Part shown: in pieces, positions 27,983-36,588 of the stretch
Layout of the letters: each line of letters opens with the position of its first letter
Numbering within the stretch: position 1 is the stretch's first letter
NCBI RefSeq assembly: GCF_007786455.1
Contig: NZ_VNJK01000001.1
Coordinates: 3,124,673-3,188,672, forward strand
Reading direction: 5' to 3'
Origin: Paenibacillus agilis
GTDB lineage: Bacteria > Bacillota > Bacilli > Paenibacillales > Paenibacillaceae
DNA: 64,000 bases
Translations under genes and position numbers: made by a program
Notes under the pieces: generated by a model
Told to the model about the DNA's origin: nothing
What the model saw: the letters and a program-made list of their open reading frames with translations, nothing else
The model's database searches: none

Positions 27983-28327
27983 ATGCCATGCTCCTGCCAA
28001 CAACCTAAGCCCGGCATTTTATATCAAGGCAATCTAGATGTGCTAGCGAAATGGAAAACGTATCGTGACACGATGCAAGAGGTACTCCAACCTCATCTTC
28101 ATAGAACCGTTCGGATTACACTTGATAATGGAAATATGTATGAAGGCAAGATCGTTGGGGTCGATGGAAGTTTTCTATTACTCGAAGTGATGATGCCTAC
28201 CGCAGTTGCTCAAGCTTCCCAAGCTGGCGCTGGAGGATATGCTGCGCCACAGGAGCACAGAAATGTAAGCAACGTTATTCTACCTCTCGTGCTGTATGAA
28301 CTGCTTGTTATTACATTGCTTTTATAA
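27983..28327 (+). CDS. Small protein with Sm-like motif, spore-associated type
   Basis: About 114 residues beginning MPCSCQQPKPGILYQGNLD behind GGAGGT; an upstream ATG at 27947 has no ribosome site. VRITLDNGNMYEGKIVGVDGSFLLLEV fits the Sm1 pattern (hydrophobic strands around DNG-x4-G and VDGS). A hydrophobic tail (SNVILPLVLYELLVITLLL) ends the protein. The Cys-rich start and hydrophobic end recall small coat proteins. No function is claimed; a terminator follows at 28352. Confidence 0.6.
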   Translation: MPCSCQQPKPGILYQGNLDVLAKWKTYRDTMQEVLQPHLHRTVRITLDNGNMYEGKIVGVDGSFLLLEVMMPTAVAQASQAGAGGYAAPQEHRNVSNVILPLVLYELLVITLLL

Positions 28328-28351
28328 TAACAATACCTCAATTCAATGAAG

Positions 28352-28405
28352 AAGGCCGCAGACACCACACTTAGTTCACGTGTGCAGTGTAATGCGGCCT
28401 TTTTA
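28352..28405. terminator. Intrinsic terminator between convergent genes
   Basis: AAGGCCGCA (28352-28360) pairs with TGCGGCCTT (28393-28401), with inner ACACA/TGTG pairing, then TTTT. It serves the small Sm-like gene. Confidence 0.8.
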
Positions 28406-28451
28406 TCGTTCTTGATGGATGTTCGTATTGGTTTCAAGTACTATTGTGCTT

Positions 28452-29663
28452 TTATTGCGCTTGCTCGGTGGATGCGGCTGTCTTTACTTGTTTCTCCTGC
28501 GTAAAGCGCAGCATGGATATTAGAATCAATACGAGAGACAATGCGCCGAAGATACCAGCCATATATTGCAGCCCGATCGTATCCAACAGCAAACCTACCG
28601 TCAGGAGCACGACTTGGAACATAACCCGATCAATCATGCTGCGGAATGAGAAGAAGCGACCATGATATTCTTTAGGAATCGTCGTCTGAAAATAAGTTGA
28701 GAGCAGCGGGAAATAACAACCTGCCGCAAAACCAAACAACCCGAATGAAGCCAGCGCAACCCAGGCATAGTCTGCAAATAACAACATGAATTGAGATATG
28801 GCTATCATGAAGGAGAAGAGATATAACCGATTCAGCAAATTACCGTTACCTGAAATACGCCGTACAAGAAAAGCAGCTACGATAAAGCAAATCCCTTCCA
28901 CCGCATATAAGGCACCTTTAATTTGGGAACTTTGATGCATTTCACTAATATTGATAACCATAAGGTTGAATGCACCAATGAATAGCAATGGAACGATAGA
29001 AATGATGAGTGCCATTGTCGCTACAGGCATGTTCTTTAGCATCGGAATTACTTCTTTAAAGCTTCCTTTCGCTCCATGCTGTTTTTTCTTATCATCCAAT
29101 TGCGTTTCATCTACACGCAGCATCATCGTTGAGAGTAACAACAACACATAAGCGACAAATGAGGCCATATACAACGTATATAAATCAACGACCATTAATA
29201 AGCTACCTGCTGCTGCCGTACCTAATATTCGCGCTATGGTAGAAGCGTTCATATTAACCCCATTCAATGTAATAAGATCTTTTTCAGCCACAATTTGTGG
29301 AATTAACGCTTGTAAAGCAGGTAAGGTGAATGCGGCTGATATTTGTAAAAATATAGCGAACATGACCATCCATGCTACCGAATCAAAAGCAAGTGCAACA
29401 AACATGAAGCACACACTAATTAACCGTCCAATACCTGAATAAATGAGTATCGTCTTTTTCTTATTAGCATCGATAACTCTTCCCGCTAGTGGACCAACCA
29501 ACACACCTGCTAACAAGCCTGTAAACAGGATCAACGACTTCATAAAGTCAGAAGGGACATGTGCCTGCATAAATTCCAGGTTGGCGATAATAGACATCCA
29601 TAAGCCTAGGCTTGCAATAAATTCACCAGCTAAGACGATCCATACATTACGGTTCCTCCACAT
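28452..29663 (-). CDS. MFS transporter, macrolide-efflux-like
   Basis: 403 residues with about twelve membrane segments. The start (WRNRNVWIVLAGEFIASLG) and the loop AGRVIDANKKKTILIYSGIGR resemble the MefA/Cmr-type drug-efflux branch of the MFS. It stands alone on the minus strand, with no regulator adjacent. Substrate unknown. Confidence 0.82.
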   Translation of the reverse strand: MWRNRNVWIVLAGEFIASLGLWMSIIANLEFMQAHVPSDFMKSLILFTGLLAGVLVGPLAGRVIDANKKKTILIYSGIGRLISVCFMFVALAFDSVAWMVMFAIFLQISAAFTLPALQALIPQIVAEKDLITLNGVNMNASTIARILGTAAAGSLLMVVDLYTLYMASFVAYVLLLLSTMMLRVDETQLDDKKKQHGAKGSFKEVIPMLKNMPVATMALIISIVPLLFIGAFNLMVINISEMHQSSQIKGALYAVEGICFIVAAFLVRRISGNGNLLNRLYLFSFMIAISQFMLLFADYAWVALASFGLFGFAAGCYFPLLSTYFQTTIPKEYHGRFFSFRSMIDRVMFQVVLLTVGLLLDTIGLQYMAGIFGALSLVLILISMLRFTQEKQVKTAASTEQAQ

Positions 29664-29769
29664 GTTCTACCCACCTCATTTCATATGTATAATTTTCCTC
29701 ATTTTTAATGTTCCTATCATACCAGCAGACCATCAAACAAACAACTGTTCGCTTATAATAAATACATAA

Positions 29770-29803
29770 AAGCAGGTCTATGGCTCAACACCAAGACCTG
29801 CTT
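29770..29803 (-). terminator. Intrinsic terminator of GAF-domain gene
   Basis: AAGCAGGTCT and AGACCTGCTT form a perfect 10-base stem; on the minus strand it is followed by TTTA. It lies about 80 bases beyond the stop at 29882. Confidence 0.7.
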
Positions 29804-29881
29804 GAAAAGACGACATTGGAATAAAAATATCGATGAGTCATCATTAGAGCGACATAGAAAGTAAACTACTGCGACCTAAGG

Positions 29882-30718
29882 TCAGATACCTAAGTTCTGC
29901 CCTACTTCCTCTTCTGACAAGGACAATCCATCATGAATGCTTCGATTCATCTGATCTGACCAGCGTTGATAGGCCTGAACATGTTCAGCGAGTACACCCG
30001 TAGCAATTTCGGCATAGAGCTCACCGATTAATCGACTAGCTTCACTAAACGGCTCTATCCCATCTACGGTCATAACTCCATATGAACCAAGCGGGAGGCA
30101 AAGCAGGGTTTGGTATGGACTTTTGGAATCCGTATTTCGTTCCCAGTCCTCATCCCTTGTAACATCAGCGCATTGGATAATTGATTGCTTGCGATAGCTG
30201 CGCCCAGCAACTGAACGATCAACATGAAGCTGCCGTTCACCCACGTAATGCTTTGGGAAACCAGCTGAGGCGAAGCGAAGTGTCAGCTTCTGTTCCGCAT
30301 ACAGCCAAATGCCGCATCGATGATGTCCGCCAGGCTTGCGTTTCATGTCGATAGCAATCATGTCAAGCATCCTTTGCATTAAGAACGCAGTATCTGTCAG
30401 TACGTTATAGGCATCCTGCGTGGATCGCAGGTCATTTAACGTCTCAAGAAAAGGCTTCATATTACGCAAAGCGGAATTTGTCTGCTGTGCAGCCTGCTCG
30501 CTGCTCAGTTTATCCGTTTGAACTTGTTCCATCTTCTCCTGATAGCCCTGCAATCGTTCATCCCGCTTCAATACATCCGTAATCATTTCACTAAATTTCT
30601 TATTAATGTACATGGTACGGACAAAATAAAACAACAACCCTACTGCCAATACGACAGCAAATAAATGATAACCCCAAGGCGGCAACTTATCCAAAAGTAC
30701 TTTGATAACCGCTTCCAT
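29882..30718 (-). CDS. Membrane-anchored GAF-domain protein
   Basis: About 278 residues. One N-terminal membrane segment (WGYHLFAVVLAVGLLFYFV) is followed by a coiled-coil stretch (about 45-95) and a GAF-like domain (about 100-235; LRSTQDAYNVLTDTAFLMQRML through LLCLPLGSYGVMTVDGIEPF). GAF domains bind small ligands; no output domain is attached, so it may signal through a partner. The chosen ATG follows AAGGAGG; a TTG/ATG start further upstream (30802) has none. Confidence 0.7.
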   Translation of the reverse strand: MEAVIKVLLDKLPPWGYHLFAVVLAVGLLFYFVRTMYINKKFSEMITDVLKRDERLQGYQEKMEQVQTDKLSSEQAAQQTNSALRNMKPFLETLNDLRSTQDAYNVLTDTAFLMQRMLDMIAIDMKRKPGGHHRCGIWLYAEQKLTLRFASAGFPKHYVGERQLHVDRSVAGRSYRKQSIIQCADVTRDEDWERNTDSKSPYQTLLCLPLGSYGVMTVDGIEPFSEASRLIGELYAEIATGVLAEHVQAYQRWSDQMNRSIHDGLSLSEEEVGQNLGI

Positions 30719-30927
30719 CCTCACCCCTCCTTGCGCGAACGCTCGACCATGTAATGGTACAAACATATGCAGCAAGTGAAGCGAACATGCATTCTTGAGC
30801 AAATAAATAAGGAATAATTGTTAAATTACATCCAACTTACTGCAACTTCCTACAACTTTCTGTCGCAATTGGCTTCGATGTAATCATAATGTGCTCGGTC
30901 AATGTTGGATACTAAGCTTTATATCCA

Positions 30928-31212
30928 CTAGGAGCGAGGCATTCTTTTCATCATAACTAACAAAATTCCACAAGCAAATACATAACCAGCTGAATACATC
31001 AAAAATTGAATTTTTCTACCCAACGTAACTGTTGTTCCATCCTGCCACGAAAAATCTGGAGTATATGCTCCAGCTTGTAACTGCGCCGTCTGAGCAACTT
31101 CAGCTGTTTGCTGAGCTGCTGCTTGCAATTGATCCGTCCAAATAAAATACTGAAAAAATCCTCCAACAGCAATAAACATAATGACAAACAACCATAACAT
31201 TTTTCGTTTCAT
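30928..31212 (-). CDS. Small two-segment membrane protein
   Basis: About 94 residues. A first membrane segment (residues about 7-25) leads to an extracytoplasmic loop rich in Gln and Ala (AAAQQTAEVAQTAQLQAGAY), and a second segment lies near the C-terminus before KRMPRS. GGGAGG precedes three consecutive ATG codons; the third has the best spacing. It may be co-expressed with the GAF protein downstream. Not recognised. Confidence 0.55.
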   Translation of the reverse strand: MKRKMLWLFVIMFIAVGGFFQYFIWTDQLQAAAQQTAEVAQTAQLQAGAYTPDFSWQDGTTVTLGRKIQFLMYSAGYVFACGILLVMMKRMPRS

Positions 31213-31770
31213 CATCATTACCTCCCGGCATCCATATTCATAATTATGGCCTTCTCTTTATCATCCCAGCCTTCTGTCCATTCATGATGCATACGAATTC
31301 ATCCATTCAAGTGAAGGAGCCAAATAAGACATATTCTTAATCGGACATGCTCTGGCAACGCTTACAAATTGGTTGGATGATTATTTACTTTTCACCATTA
31401 ATAAAGGAAATGAACGTACTGAATAGACATCTGAATCTGTAACTAGAGGGAATCTCAGTTCCGTAATCACGCTTATTTGCAAGTATGATAAGTTCGACTG
31501 ACATGAGGTAAGGGCAGCAGCGGCCTGTAGATGAAGGAAAATGAATGATGTTGCCGAGCGCGTGTTGGAACTGTATATGTATAGTATAACGCACTCATTC
31601 ACAAATAATCCATACTTTTTTCACACATTATTCACATCTAATCTTAAAATATGCTTGCTTGTTTTAAAAAATAAAAATCAAGCGGACTACTGTCATCGTC
31701 GTAGAGAACTGTTAGGATCTAAAGTCAGCGCGCAAAATCCACCGCCTAAGCGGCATAATAATAGGATAAA
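31213..31770. other. Intergenic region, nothing supportable
   Basis: No gene with both a ribosome site and coding character was found on either strand. Open frames here (for example 31381-31602) lack starts with ribosome sites. The repeat array begins at 31773. Confidence 0.4.
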
Positions 31771-31772
31771 CA

Positions 31773-31950
31773 GGACAAAAATGCATCTATTTTAAGTGAC
31801 TTTCTGAATTAGGCAGCAAATATGGACAAATGTGCAGTTAATTTCGATGATTATGCCCTTAAAGAAGGTATAGATGTAAAAATAAATGCACATTTGTGGA
31901 TATTTCCTCTGACTTACGTATATATAGAAAAAATAACTGCATATTTGTCC
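31773..31950. repeat. Interspersed-type palindromic repeat with GGACAAATRTGCAGTTA units
   Basis: Four copies of one motif occur: direct at 31773 (GGACAAAAATGCATCTA) and 31824 (GGACAAATGTGCAGTTA), inverted at 31879-31899 (CCACAAATGTGCATTTA) and at 31934-31950 (GGACAAATATGCAGTT read on the minus strand). The outer pair 31824/31950 forms terminal inverted repeats of a 127-base unit. The 67-codon open frame across it is not a gene. Confidence 0.55.
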
Positions 31951-31970
31951 TATAAGTCAGACACAACTAA

Positions 31971-32019
31971 AAAAAGTCGAGGTGTAGGAACAGAGTCTGT
32001 TCCTACACCTCGACTTTTT
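31971..32019. terminator. Strong bidirectional hairpin terminator
   Basis: A near-perfect 23-base stem: AAAAAGTCGAGGTGTAGGAA opens the left arm, and its complement ends in TTTTT at 32019. It lies 48 bases beyond the epimerase stop (32068). Confidence 0.85.
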
Positions 32020-32067
32020 ATGTAAACGAAATTTTCTTCCTATTCAGTTAGCTGAATACTACTCCTA

Positions 32068-32946
32068 CTACCTCGCAGTAAGCTCTTTTGCCAACGATGG
32101 CAGCCAATCGTGCAACTCATCAAATTCAAACCCAGCTTGACGAGCAGAGCTATTATCCATTAACCAACTGTCTGGCACGCCAAACGGAGAACGATCAGCG
32201 TCGATCCCAGTGTTTGTGATGATTGCTTTCTTCCCAACTGCCTGCTCCACAATGTTCATTACATCGGTTAGCTGAATCATTCCATTGGAACAAGCATTAA
32301 TCGGTCCTGTCCATGAATGCTTGCCCGCCCACTCTAGGAAAGCCGCAGCTTCACTAGAGTGAATAAAGTTCATTCGCGCTTCCACATTTGGCATATAAAC
32401 AGGAATTTCGTTGTTCACTCTCTCAAGATGGTATTCCAACCGTTTCGTATAATCATCTGGCCCAAGCACGATTGGAAACCGTACAGAAGAAACAGGAAAT
32501 GCAGCCTTCTGATGAAACACGGCTTCGCATAGCTGCTTCCCTTTTTGATAGGAAAGCTGCTCCTCACCTAGTGGTTCATCCAAATCTACACGGTATGGAT
32601 CGAAATCAGCTTCAACATGCAACTTGCCAGAAGGATTGTATACCGATAAGGTGGAGGTAAATACATAATGACCTACTCGCCCTTCAAACGCCTCAACCGC
32701 ATACTGTGCGGATTCGGGAGAATAACATATGTTATCGTAAACTAGATCCCACTCGCCCAGTTGAGCAGCAGCTTGAACGGAATGACGGTCTGCGCGATCT
32801 AAGATGACACGCTGTACTTGTTCGCCAAAGGAATCAGCAGTGATTCCACGCGTAGCAATCGTAACGTGATCTCCATTTTCCAACAAGCGCTGTACTAGTC
32901 TTTTTCCAAAAAACCTTGTACCACCCATTACTAAAATGCGTCTCAT
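32068..32946 (-). CDS. NAD(P)-dependent epimerase/dehydratase (extended SDR-like)
   Basis: About 292 residues. The Rossmann motif GGTRFFGKRLVQ occurs close to the start, then YVFTSTLSVYNPSG and a YQKGKQLCE catalytic Tyr-x3-Lys region, and VRFPIVLGPDDY. It belongs to the atypical SDR group with GGTRFxG, acting on nucleotide sugars or unknown substrates. The upstream TTG (32958) directly abuts the GGAG site, so the ATG at 32946 is preferred. Confidence 0.8.
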   Translation of the reverse strand: MRRILVMGGTRFFGKRLVQRLLENGDHVTIATRGITADSFGEQVQRVILDRADRHSVQAAAQLGEWDLVYDNICYSPESAQYAVEAFEGRVGHYVFTSTLSVYNPSGKLHVEADFDPYRVDLDEPLGEEQLSYQKGKQLCEAVFHQKAAFPVSSVRFPIVLGPDDYTKRLEYHLERVNNEIPVYMPNVEARMNFIHSSEAAAFLEWAGKHSWTGPINACSNGMIQLTDVMNIVEQAVGKKAIITNTGIDADRSPFGVPDSWLMDNSSARQAGFEFDELHDWLPSLAKELTAR

Positions 32947-32984
32947 ATGCGACTTCAACTCCTACCGTTGTATGTATAAATGCA

Positions 32985-33033
32985 CAAAAACCGCCCAGTT
33001 TCCTTCAATCTTATTGAAAAAAACTAGACGGTT
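32985..33033 (-). terminator. Intrinsic terminator of yitT-type gene
   Basis: AACCGYC-AGTTT pairs with AAACT-GRCGGTT (32989-33001 with 33021-33033); on the minus strand a T-run follows. Confidence 0.75.
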
Positions 33034-33068
33034 CTTCTTCATGTTAATTATTATCTTTATGTTATTCA

Positions 33069-33746
33069 TCACGAGTGACGTATTGCTGTAGGTGAAGCAG
33101 ATACAGCAGCAGCCTTAGACTGAACTTTCTCTACTACTGGACGATGTACGGTAATTCCACCTTGTACCGTCCATGTAATAACTTGACCAGCAATGCCGAC
33201 CGCAAGAATCGTGTATAACACATCCATCAGTGGCAAATACATCAAGGATATTAGCAATACGACTACGTCAAATATAATAAATACAGTACCTATACTTAAC
33301 TTGGTGACACGGCTTACGAATAAAGCCATAATATCGTCACCGCCAGTAGCTCCGCCAAAGCGCAGCACCAGTCCTGCTCCGAATCCAGTTAAAATACCGG
33401 ATACGACAGCCGCCCAGAACAAATTAGGGCCGAAGTCAAGCACGAGCGTGGAAAACTGCTCGCACAAATAGTACGTAAGCGAAAACGCTCCTGCAGCAAT
33501 CGCTGTGTTCATAATAAAGGTACGGCCTTTCAAAAACCATGCCGCGATAAAAACAGGAATATCTAATACAAGTACTGTAACCGCTGGCGACCAGTCAAAT
33601 GCATATTTGCCGAGCAACGCCAACCCTACAAATCCACCTTCAGCCAAGTTGTTCTGAAAGTTAATGTGATAATAACTAAATGCTAGTAATACGGATCCTA
33701 GCAACATCCATGCAATCTTACGTAATTGTTCGTTTCTCCTCATCAT
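33069..33746 (-). CDS. YitT-family membrane protein
   Basis: 225 residues with five to six membrane segments and the family signatures NNLAEGGFVGLALL, RFGGATGGDDIMALFVSR and FIIFDVVVLLISLMY. Most YitT proteins also carry a cytoplasmic DUF2179 domain of about 80 residues; here the protein ends soon after the last segment, so it is a short form. Function in the family is unsettled. A long structured leader precedes it. Confidence 0.85.
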   Translation of the reverse strand: MMRRNEQLRKIAWMLLGSVLLAFSYYHINFQNNLAEGGFVGLALLGKYAFDWSPAVTVLVLDIPVFIAAWFLKGRTFIMNTAIAAGAFSLTYYLCEQFSTLVLDFGPNLFWAAVVSGILTGFGAGLVLRFGGATGGDDIMALFVSRVTKLSIGTVFIIFDVVVLLISLMYLPLMDVLYTILAVGIAGQVITWTVQGGITVHRPVVEKVQSKAAAVSASPTAIRHS

Positions 33747-33750
33747 AGTA

Positions 33751-34048
33751 CCCTCTCGCTTCTGTTGTCATTGTCCTTCGACAGACAAGCGAGGGCAAGA
33801 GATGAGGACTTCATCCTTCGAATCATCATAGTTCTCGCTTCCTTTTCCGCAGTCTGTCATACCGTCGTGGCAACTTTACTCTGCGAAGGGAAGCTAGATG
33901 TAGGAAAGATCATAACGTTTCCAGATTGTCCTTTGGGGCATCATCCTTCGGGGACGCATTGGTATCCTGATCCTTTCTTTTGTTTGGTTTGAGTTAGAGA
34001 TTACTCTCTCACTTACGTATATTATACCATATAATTATTACGCTCCAA
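33751..34048 (-). promoter_or_regulatory. Promoter and long structured 5' leader of the yitT-type gene
   Basis: The extended -10 TGGTATAAT (TATAAT at 34021-34026) with TTGGAG upstream would give a leader of about 265 bases. GACAGAC/GTCTGTC (33852-33858 with 33780-33786) and AAGCGAG/CTCGCTT (33834-33840 with 33787-33793) stack into one stem, with GATGA/TCATC and GGA/TCC inside. A second AAGCGAG (33755-33761) overlaps the ribosome site GAGAGGG and could pair with the same CTCGCTT. This layout suits a translational switch; no known riboswitch class was recognised. Confidence 0.5.
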
Positions 34049-34386
34049 AGCAGCCTTATCCCTCAAATATCGGCGCCGTTCGCTGTATAACGGAATGAAC
34101 CGTTAGAAAAGCAGAAGATCTCCATGCAAGTTCTGCTTCCTCTTGGATTTGCTCTTAAATGCTCCTACAAGGACACTATTGACTTTATTTTCAACCAATG
34201 GAATGACTTTTCCACAAGATGTTCATGAACCTATCACATTCCATGTGCGTTCAATCACACTGTGACAGATTAGAAAAAATTAAAATCAACGTGTGAAGGA
34301 AAATGAATGACTGGCGGCTAATTTAGTGCTAACTATCAATGAACCAAACTACAACTATACAGAAATTAAGTCACTATTGAAAATGG
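34049..34386. other. Divergent intergenic region upstream of flavohaemoglobin gene
   Basis: About 340 bases with no gene. It should hold the hmp promoter; I could not define NsrR or ResD sites with confidence. TCACACTGTGA at 34255-34265 is an inverted repeat of unknown meaning. Confidence 0.35.
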
Positions 34387-34401
34387 ATGGAGGACACCAC
34401 T

Positions 34402-35616
34402 ATGCTATCTTCCCGTACTATTGAAATTGTTAAATCTACAGTTCCTGTTCTCGGCGAACATGGTACTGCCATTACGAAGCGTTTTTACACGATTATGTTC
34501 GAGGCTCATCCTGAACTGCTCAATATTTTTAATCATGTGAATCAAAGTCAACACCGTCAGCCAACCGCACTAGCTAATGTAGTTTACGCAGCTGCTGCAA
34601 ATATCGATAAACTCGAAACCCTTCTTCCTGTCGTTAAGCAAATTGGACATAAGCATCGGGCGCTCAATGTTAAGCCAGAGCACTATCCTATCGTAGGAAA
34701 ATACTTGCTCATGGCTATAAAAGACGTGCTCGGAGACGCAGCTACAGACGAAATTATTTCGGCTTGGGGGGAAGCTTATGGGGTTATCGCCAATGTATTT
34801 ATCCAAGTAGAAGATGATATGTATAAGGAAGCAGAGCAGCAGCCAGGCGGTTGGAGCGACTATCGTCCCTTCATTGTTATGCGCAAAGTTCAAGAAACGG
34901 AATTCATTACTTCTTTCTATCTGAAACCACATGATAATGCTCCTATTGCTCATTTTGCGCCAGGACAATATATTACGGTTCGTGTGAAGCCAGACGGTTC
35001 AGCAAATACACACCTTCGCCATTACAGTTTGTCACTTGCACCAGGCGGAGATTTATATCGAATTACGGTCAAGCGCGAGGGAGCTAACGATAATAAAGCT
35101 GGAGGAATCGTTTCCTGTTACTTGCACGATGCTGTCCACGTTGGAGATACATTAGAGCTCACTCCACCTGCTGGTGATTTCACCCTAGCTCAAGATAAGA
35201 GCACTCCTGTTGTTCTTATCAGCGGCGGCGTAGGATTAACACCAATGGTGAGCATGCTGCATACACTCGCTGAGCAGGAACCAGCACGCGAAACAATTTA
35301 TATCCATGCAGCAAAGAACCGTAATCATCATGCTTTACGGAACGAAGTGGATAAACTGTCCCAAGAGCATGCTCATGTTAAAGTATTGACTTGCTACGAA
35401 GAAAGAGCAGTGGATACAGACTGTGATCATGAAGGCTACATCGATGCCACTTGGCTTAAGTCCGTACTATCCACGGACCATCTTGCAGAAGCAGACTTCT
35501 ACTTCTGTGGGCCTGTACCATTTATGAAAGCAATAAATACACAATTACAGCAACTTAATGTTGCACCTGATCGTATCCATTATGAGTTCTTTGGGCCTTC
35601 AGGCACTTTGGAATAA
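34402..35616 (+). CDS. hmp: Flavohaemoglobin, nitric oxide dioxygenase
   Basis: About 404 residues with the complete Hmp layout. The globin domain (about 1-140; LSSRTIEIVKSTVPVLGEHG, VKQIGHKHRALNVKPEHYPI with the haem-ligand His) precedes an FAD domain with RHYSLS and an NAD domain with ISGGVGLTPMVSML and YFCGPVPFM. It converts NO to nitrate with O2 and NAD(P)H, protecting against nitrosative stress. The ATG at 34402 has GGAGG at 8 bases; the ATG at 34387 overlaps that site. A strong terminator follows. Confidence 0.96.
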   Translation: MLSSRTIEIVKSTVPVLGEHGTAITKRFYTIMFEAHPELLNIFNHVNQSQHRQPTALANVVYAAAANIDKLETLLPVVKQIGHKHRALNVKPEHYPIVGKYLLMAIKDVLGDAATDEIISAWGEAYGVIANVFIQVEDDMYKEAEQQPGGWSDYRPFIVMRKVQETEFITSFYLKPHDNAPIAHFAPGQYITVRVKPDGSANTHLRHYSLSLAPGGDLYRITVKREGANDNKAGGIVSCYLHDAVHVGDTLELTPPAGDFTLAQDKSTPVVLISGGVGLTPMVSMLHTLAEQEPARETIYIHAAKNRNHHALRNEVDKLSQEHAHVKVLTCYEERAVDTDCDHEGYIDATWLKSVLSTDHLAEADFYFCGPVPFMKAINTQLQQLNVAPDRIHYEFFGPSGTLE

Positions 35617-35658
35617 TTAACAATTAGCGGATACATTCCGCTGCCTACTTAATAGAGA

Positions 35659-35695
35659 AATGCCCTTAACCATTTTAGTAGTTAAGGGCATTTTT
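35659..35695 (+). terminator. Intrinsic terminator of hmp
   Basis: AATGCCCTTAAC pairs perfectly with GTTAAGGGCATT over a 10-base loop, followed by TTT. Confidence 0.9.
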
Positions 35696-35736
35696 ATGTA
35701 TAAACATAATTGTAGTACTATACCGCTTGAAATAGC

Positions 35737-36474
35737 TTAAAAGATCCAAAATGATTTTTTGCACACATTTTTTCTCTTAATATTTACAATTTCATTCACA
35801 CCAGCTTGCTCAAGCTTCTCAAATAGATCCTCAACACCCTTTTTCAACTTAAAATCCATTTCTTCCTGATATAAAGGTAGCAAGCTAAAGAAATGTACAA
35901 CTTTATCTTCAGAGCACGGCATGCTGAAAAAACTTTCTACATCATCCACTAATGTTGGAATGGCCAGCATCATGCCTGACAACTTGGTATTATTCGTATA
36001 TGACTCAGCAGGGTCACCATTTGGAATCGTATGTCCAGCATACAACCATGTATCGTATTCATGTGGCAACCTGGCCATTGTTTTTAGCCAACGTACAGGC
36101 CAATAGTTTTCCTCCTTCTGGAAACCCTCTTGTGATACGTTCCATGTCGGAGGCAGGCAGATCATCAATTCTGCATACGAATACGATTCTGCGCCTTCTG
36201 GCACCGTCATTGGCAGCTCGCTCATTCCGGAAGTAATTAATGAATAATAATTTCTCTCTGGAGTTGGGGCAACCATAAAGACATCAATATGAACGAGATC
36301 GGAAATTAATTCGTGAAATACGTTGTCTACCCTTCCTATATATTTCTCAATATGATTACGAATCCTCTCAATTGATTCTTCATTCCCTTCAGCAAGTTGA
36401 AAGTCATGTTTGCGTTCCGTATGGCGATAAATCGGTTGACCGCTTTCTGTATATTCCTGATCTTGATGACTCAT
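35737..36474 (-). CDS. Suppressor-of-fused (SUFU) domain protein
   Basis: 245 residues. The bacterial SUFU fold is indicated by HIDVFMVAPTPERNYYSLITSGMSELPM and YAELMICLPPTWNVS, then WPVRWLKTMARLPHEYDTWL. Bacterial SUFU-domain proteins often act as immunity proteins or accessory binders in contact-toxin loci, but here no toxin gene adjoins. The C-terminal lysine-rich tail is unusual. Confidence 0.85.
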   Translation of the reverse strand: MSHQDQEYTESGQPIYRHTERKHDFQLAEGNEESIERIRNHIEKYIGRVDNVFHELISDLVHIDVFMVAPTPERNYYSLITSGMSELPMTVPEGAESYSYAELMICLPPTWNVSQEGFQKEENYWPVRWLKTMARLPHEYDTWLYAGHTIPNGDPAESYTNNTKLSGMMLAIPTLVDDVESFFSMPCSEDKVVHFFSLLPLYQEEMDFKLKKGVEDLFEKLEQAGVNEIVNIKRKNVCKKSFWIF

Positions 36475-36588
36475 AATTGGCCTCCTATGAAAGTAGCATA
36501 TGTTTGTAGATACGAATTAACAATTACATCTAAGCTGTAAGCTCTCATCATTCCTACTCAATCATTTGAAACGTACTTGTGCTGAAAC

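Noticed and set aside
31822-32025. 67-codon plus-strand open frame
   Set aside because: It spans the palindromic repeat and the terminator stem; no coding character or ribosome site.
33726-33992. 88-codon plus-strand open frame opposite the yitT leader
   Set aside because: It lies antisense to the structured leader, has no ribosome site, and its product has no recognisable feature.
34255-34265. TCACACTGTGA as a CRP/FNR site for hmp
   Set aside because: The half-site order and spacing are not those of TGTGA-N6-TCACA or TTGAT-N4-ATCAA; no support for regulation by this family.
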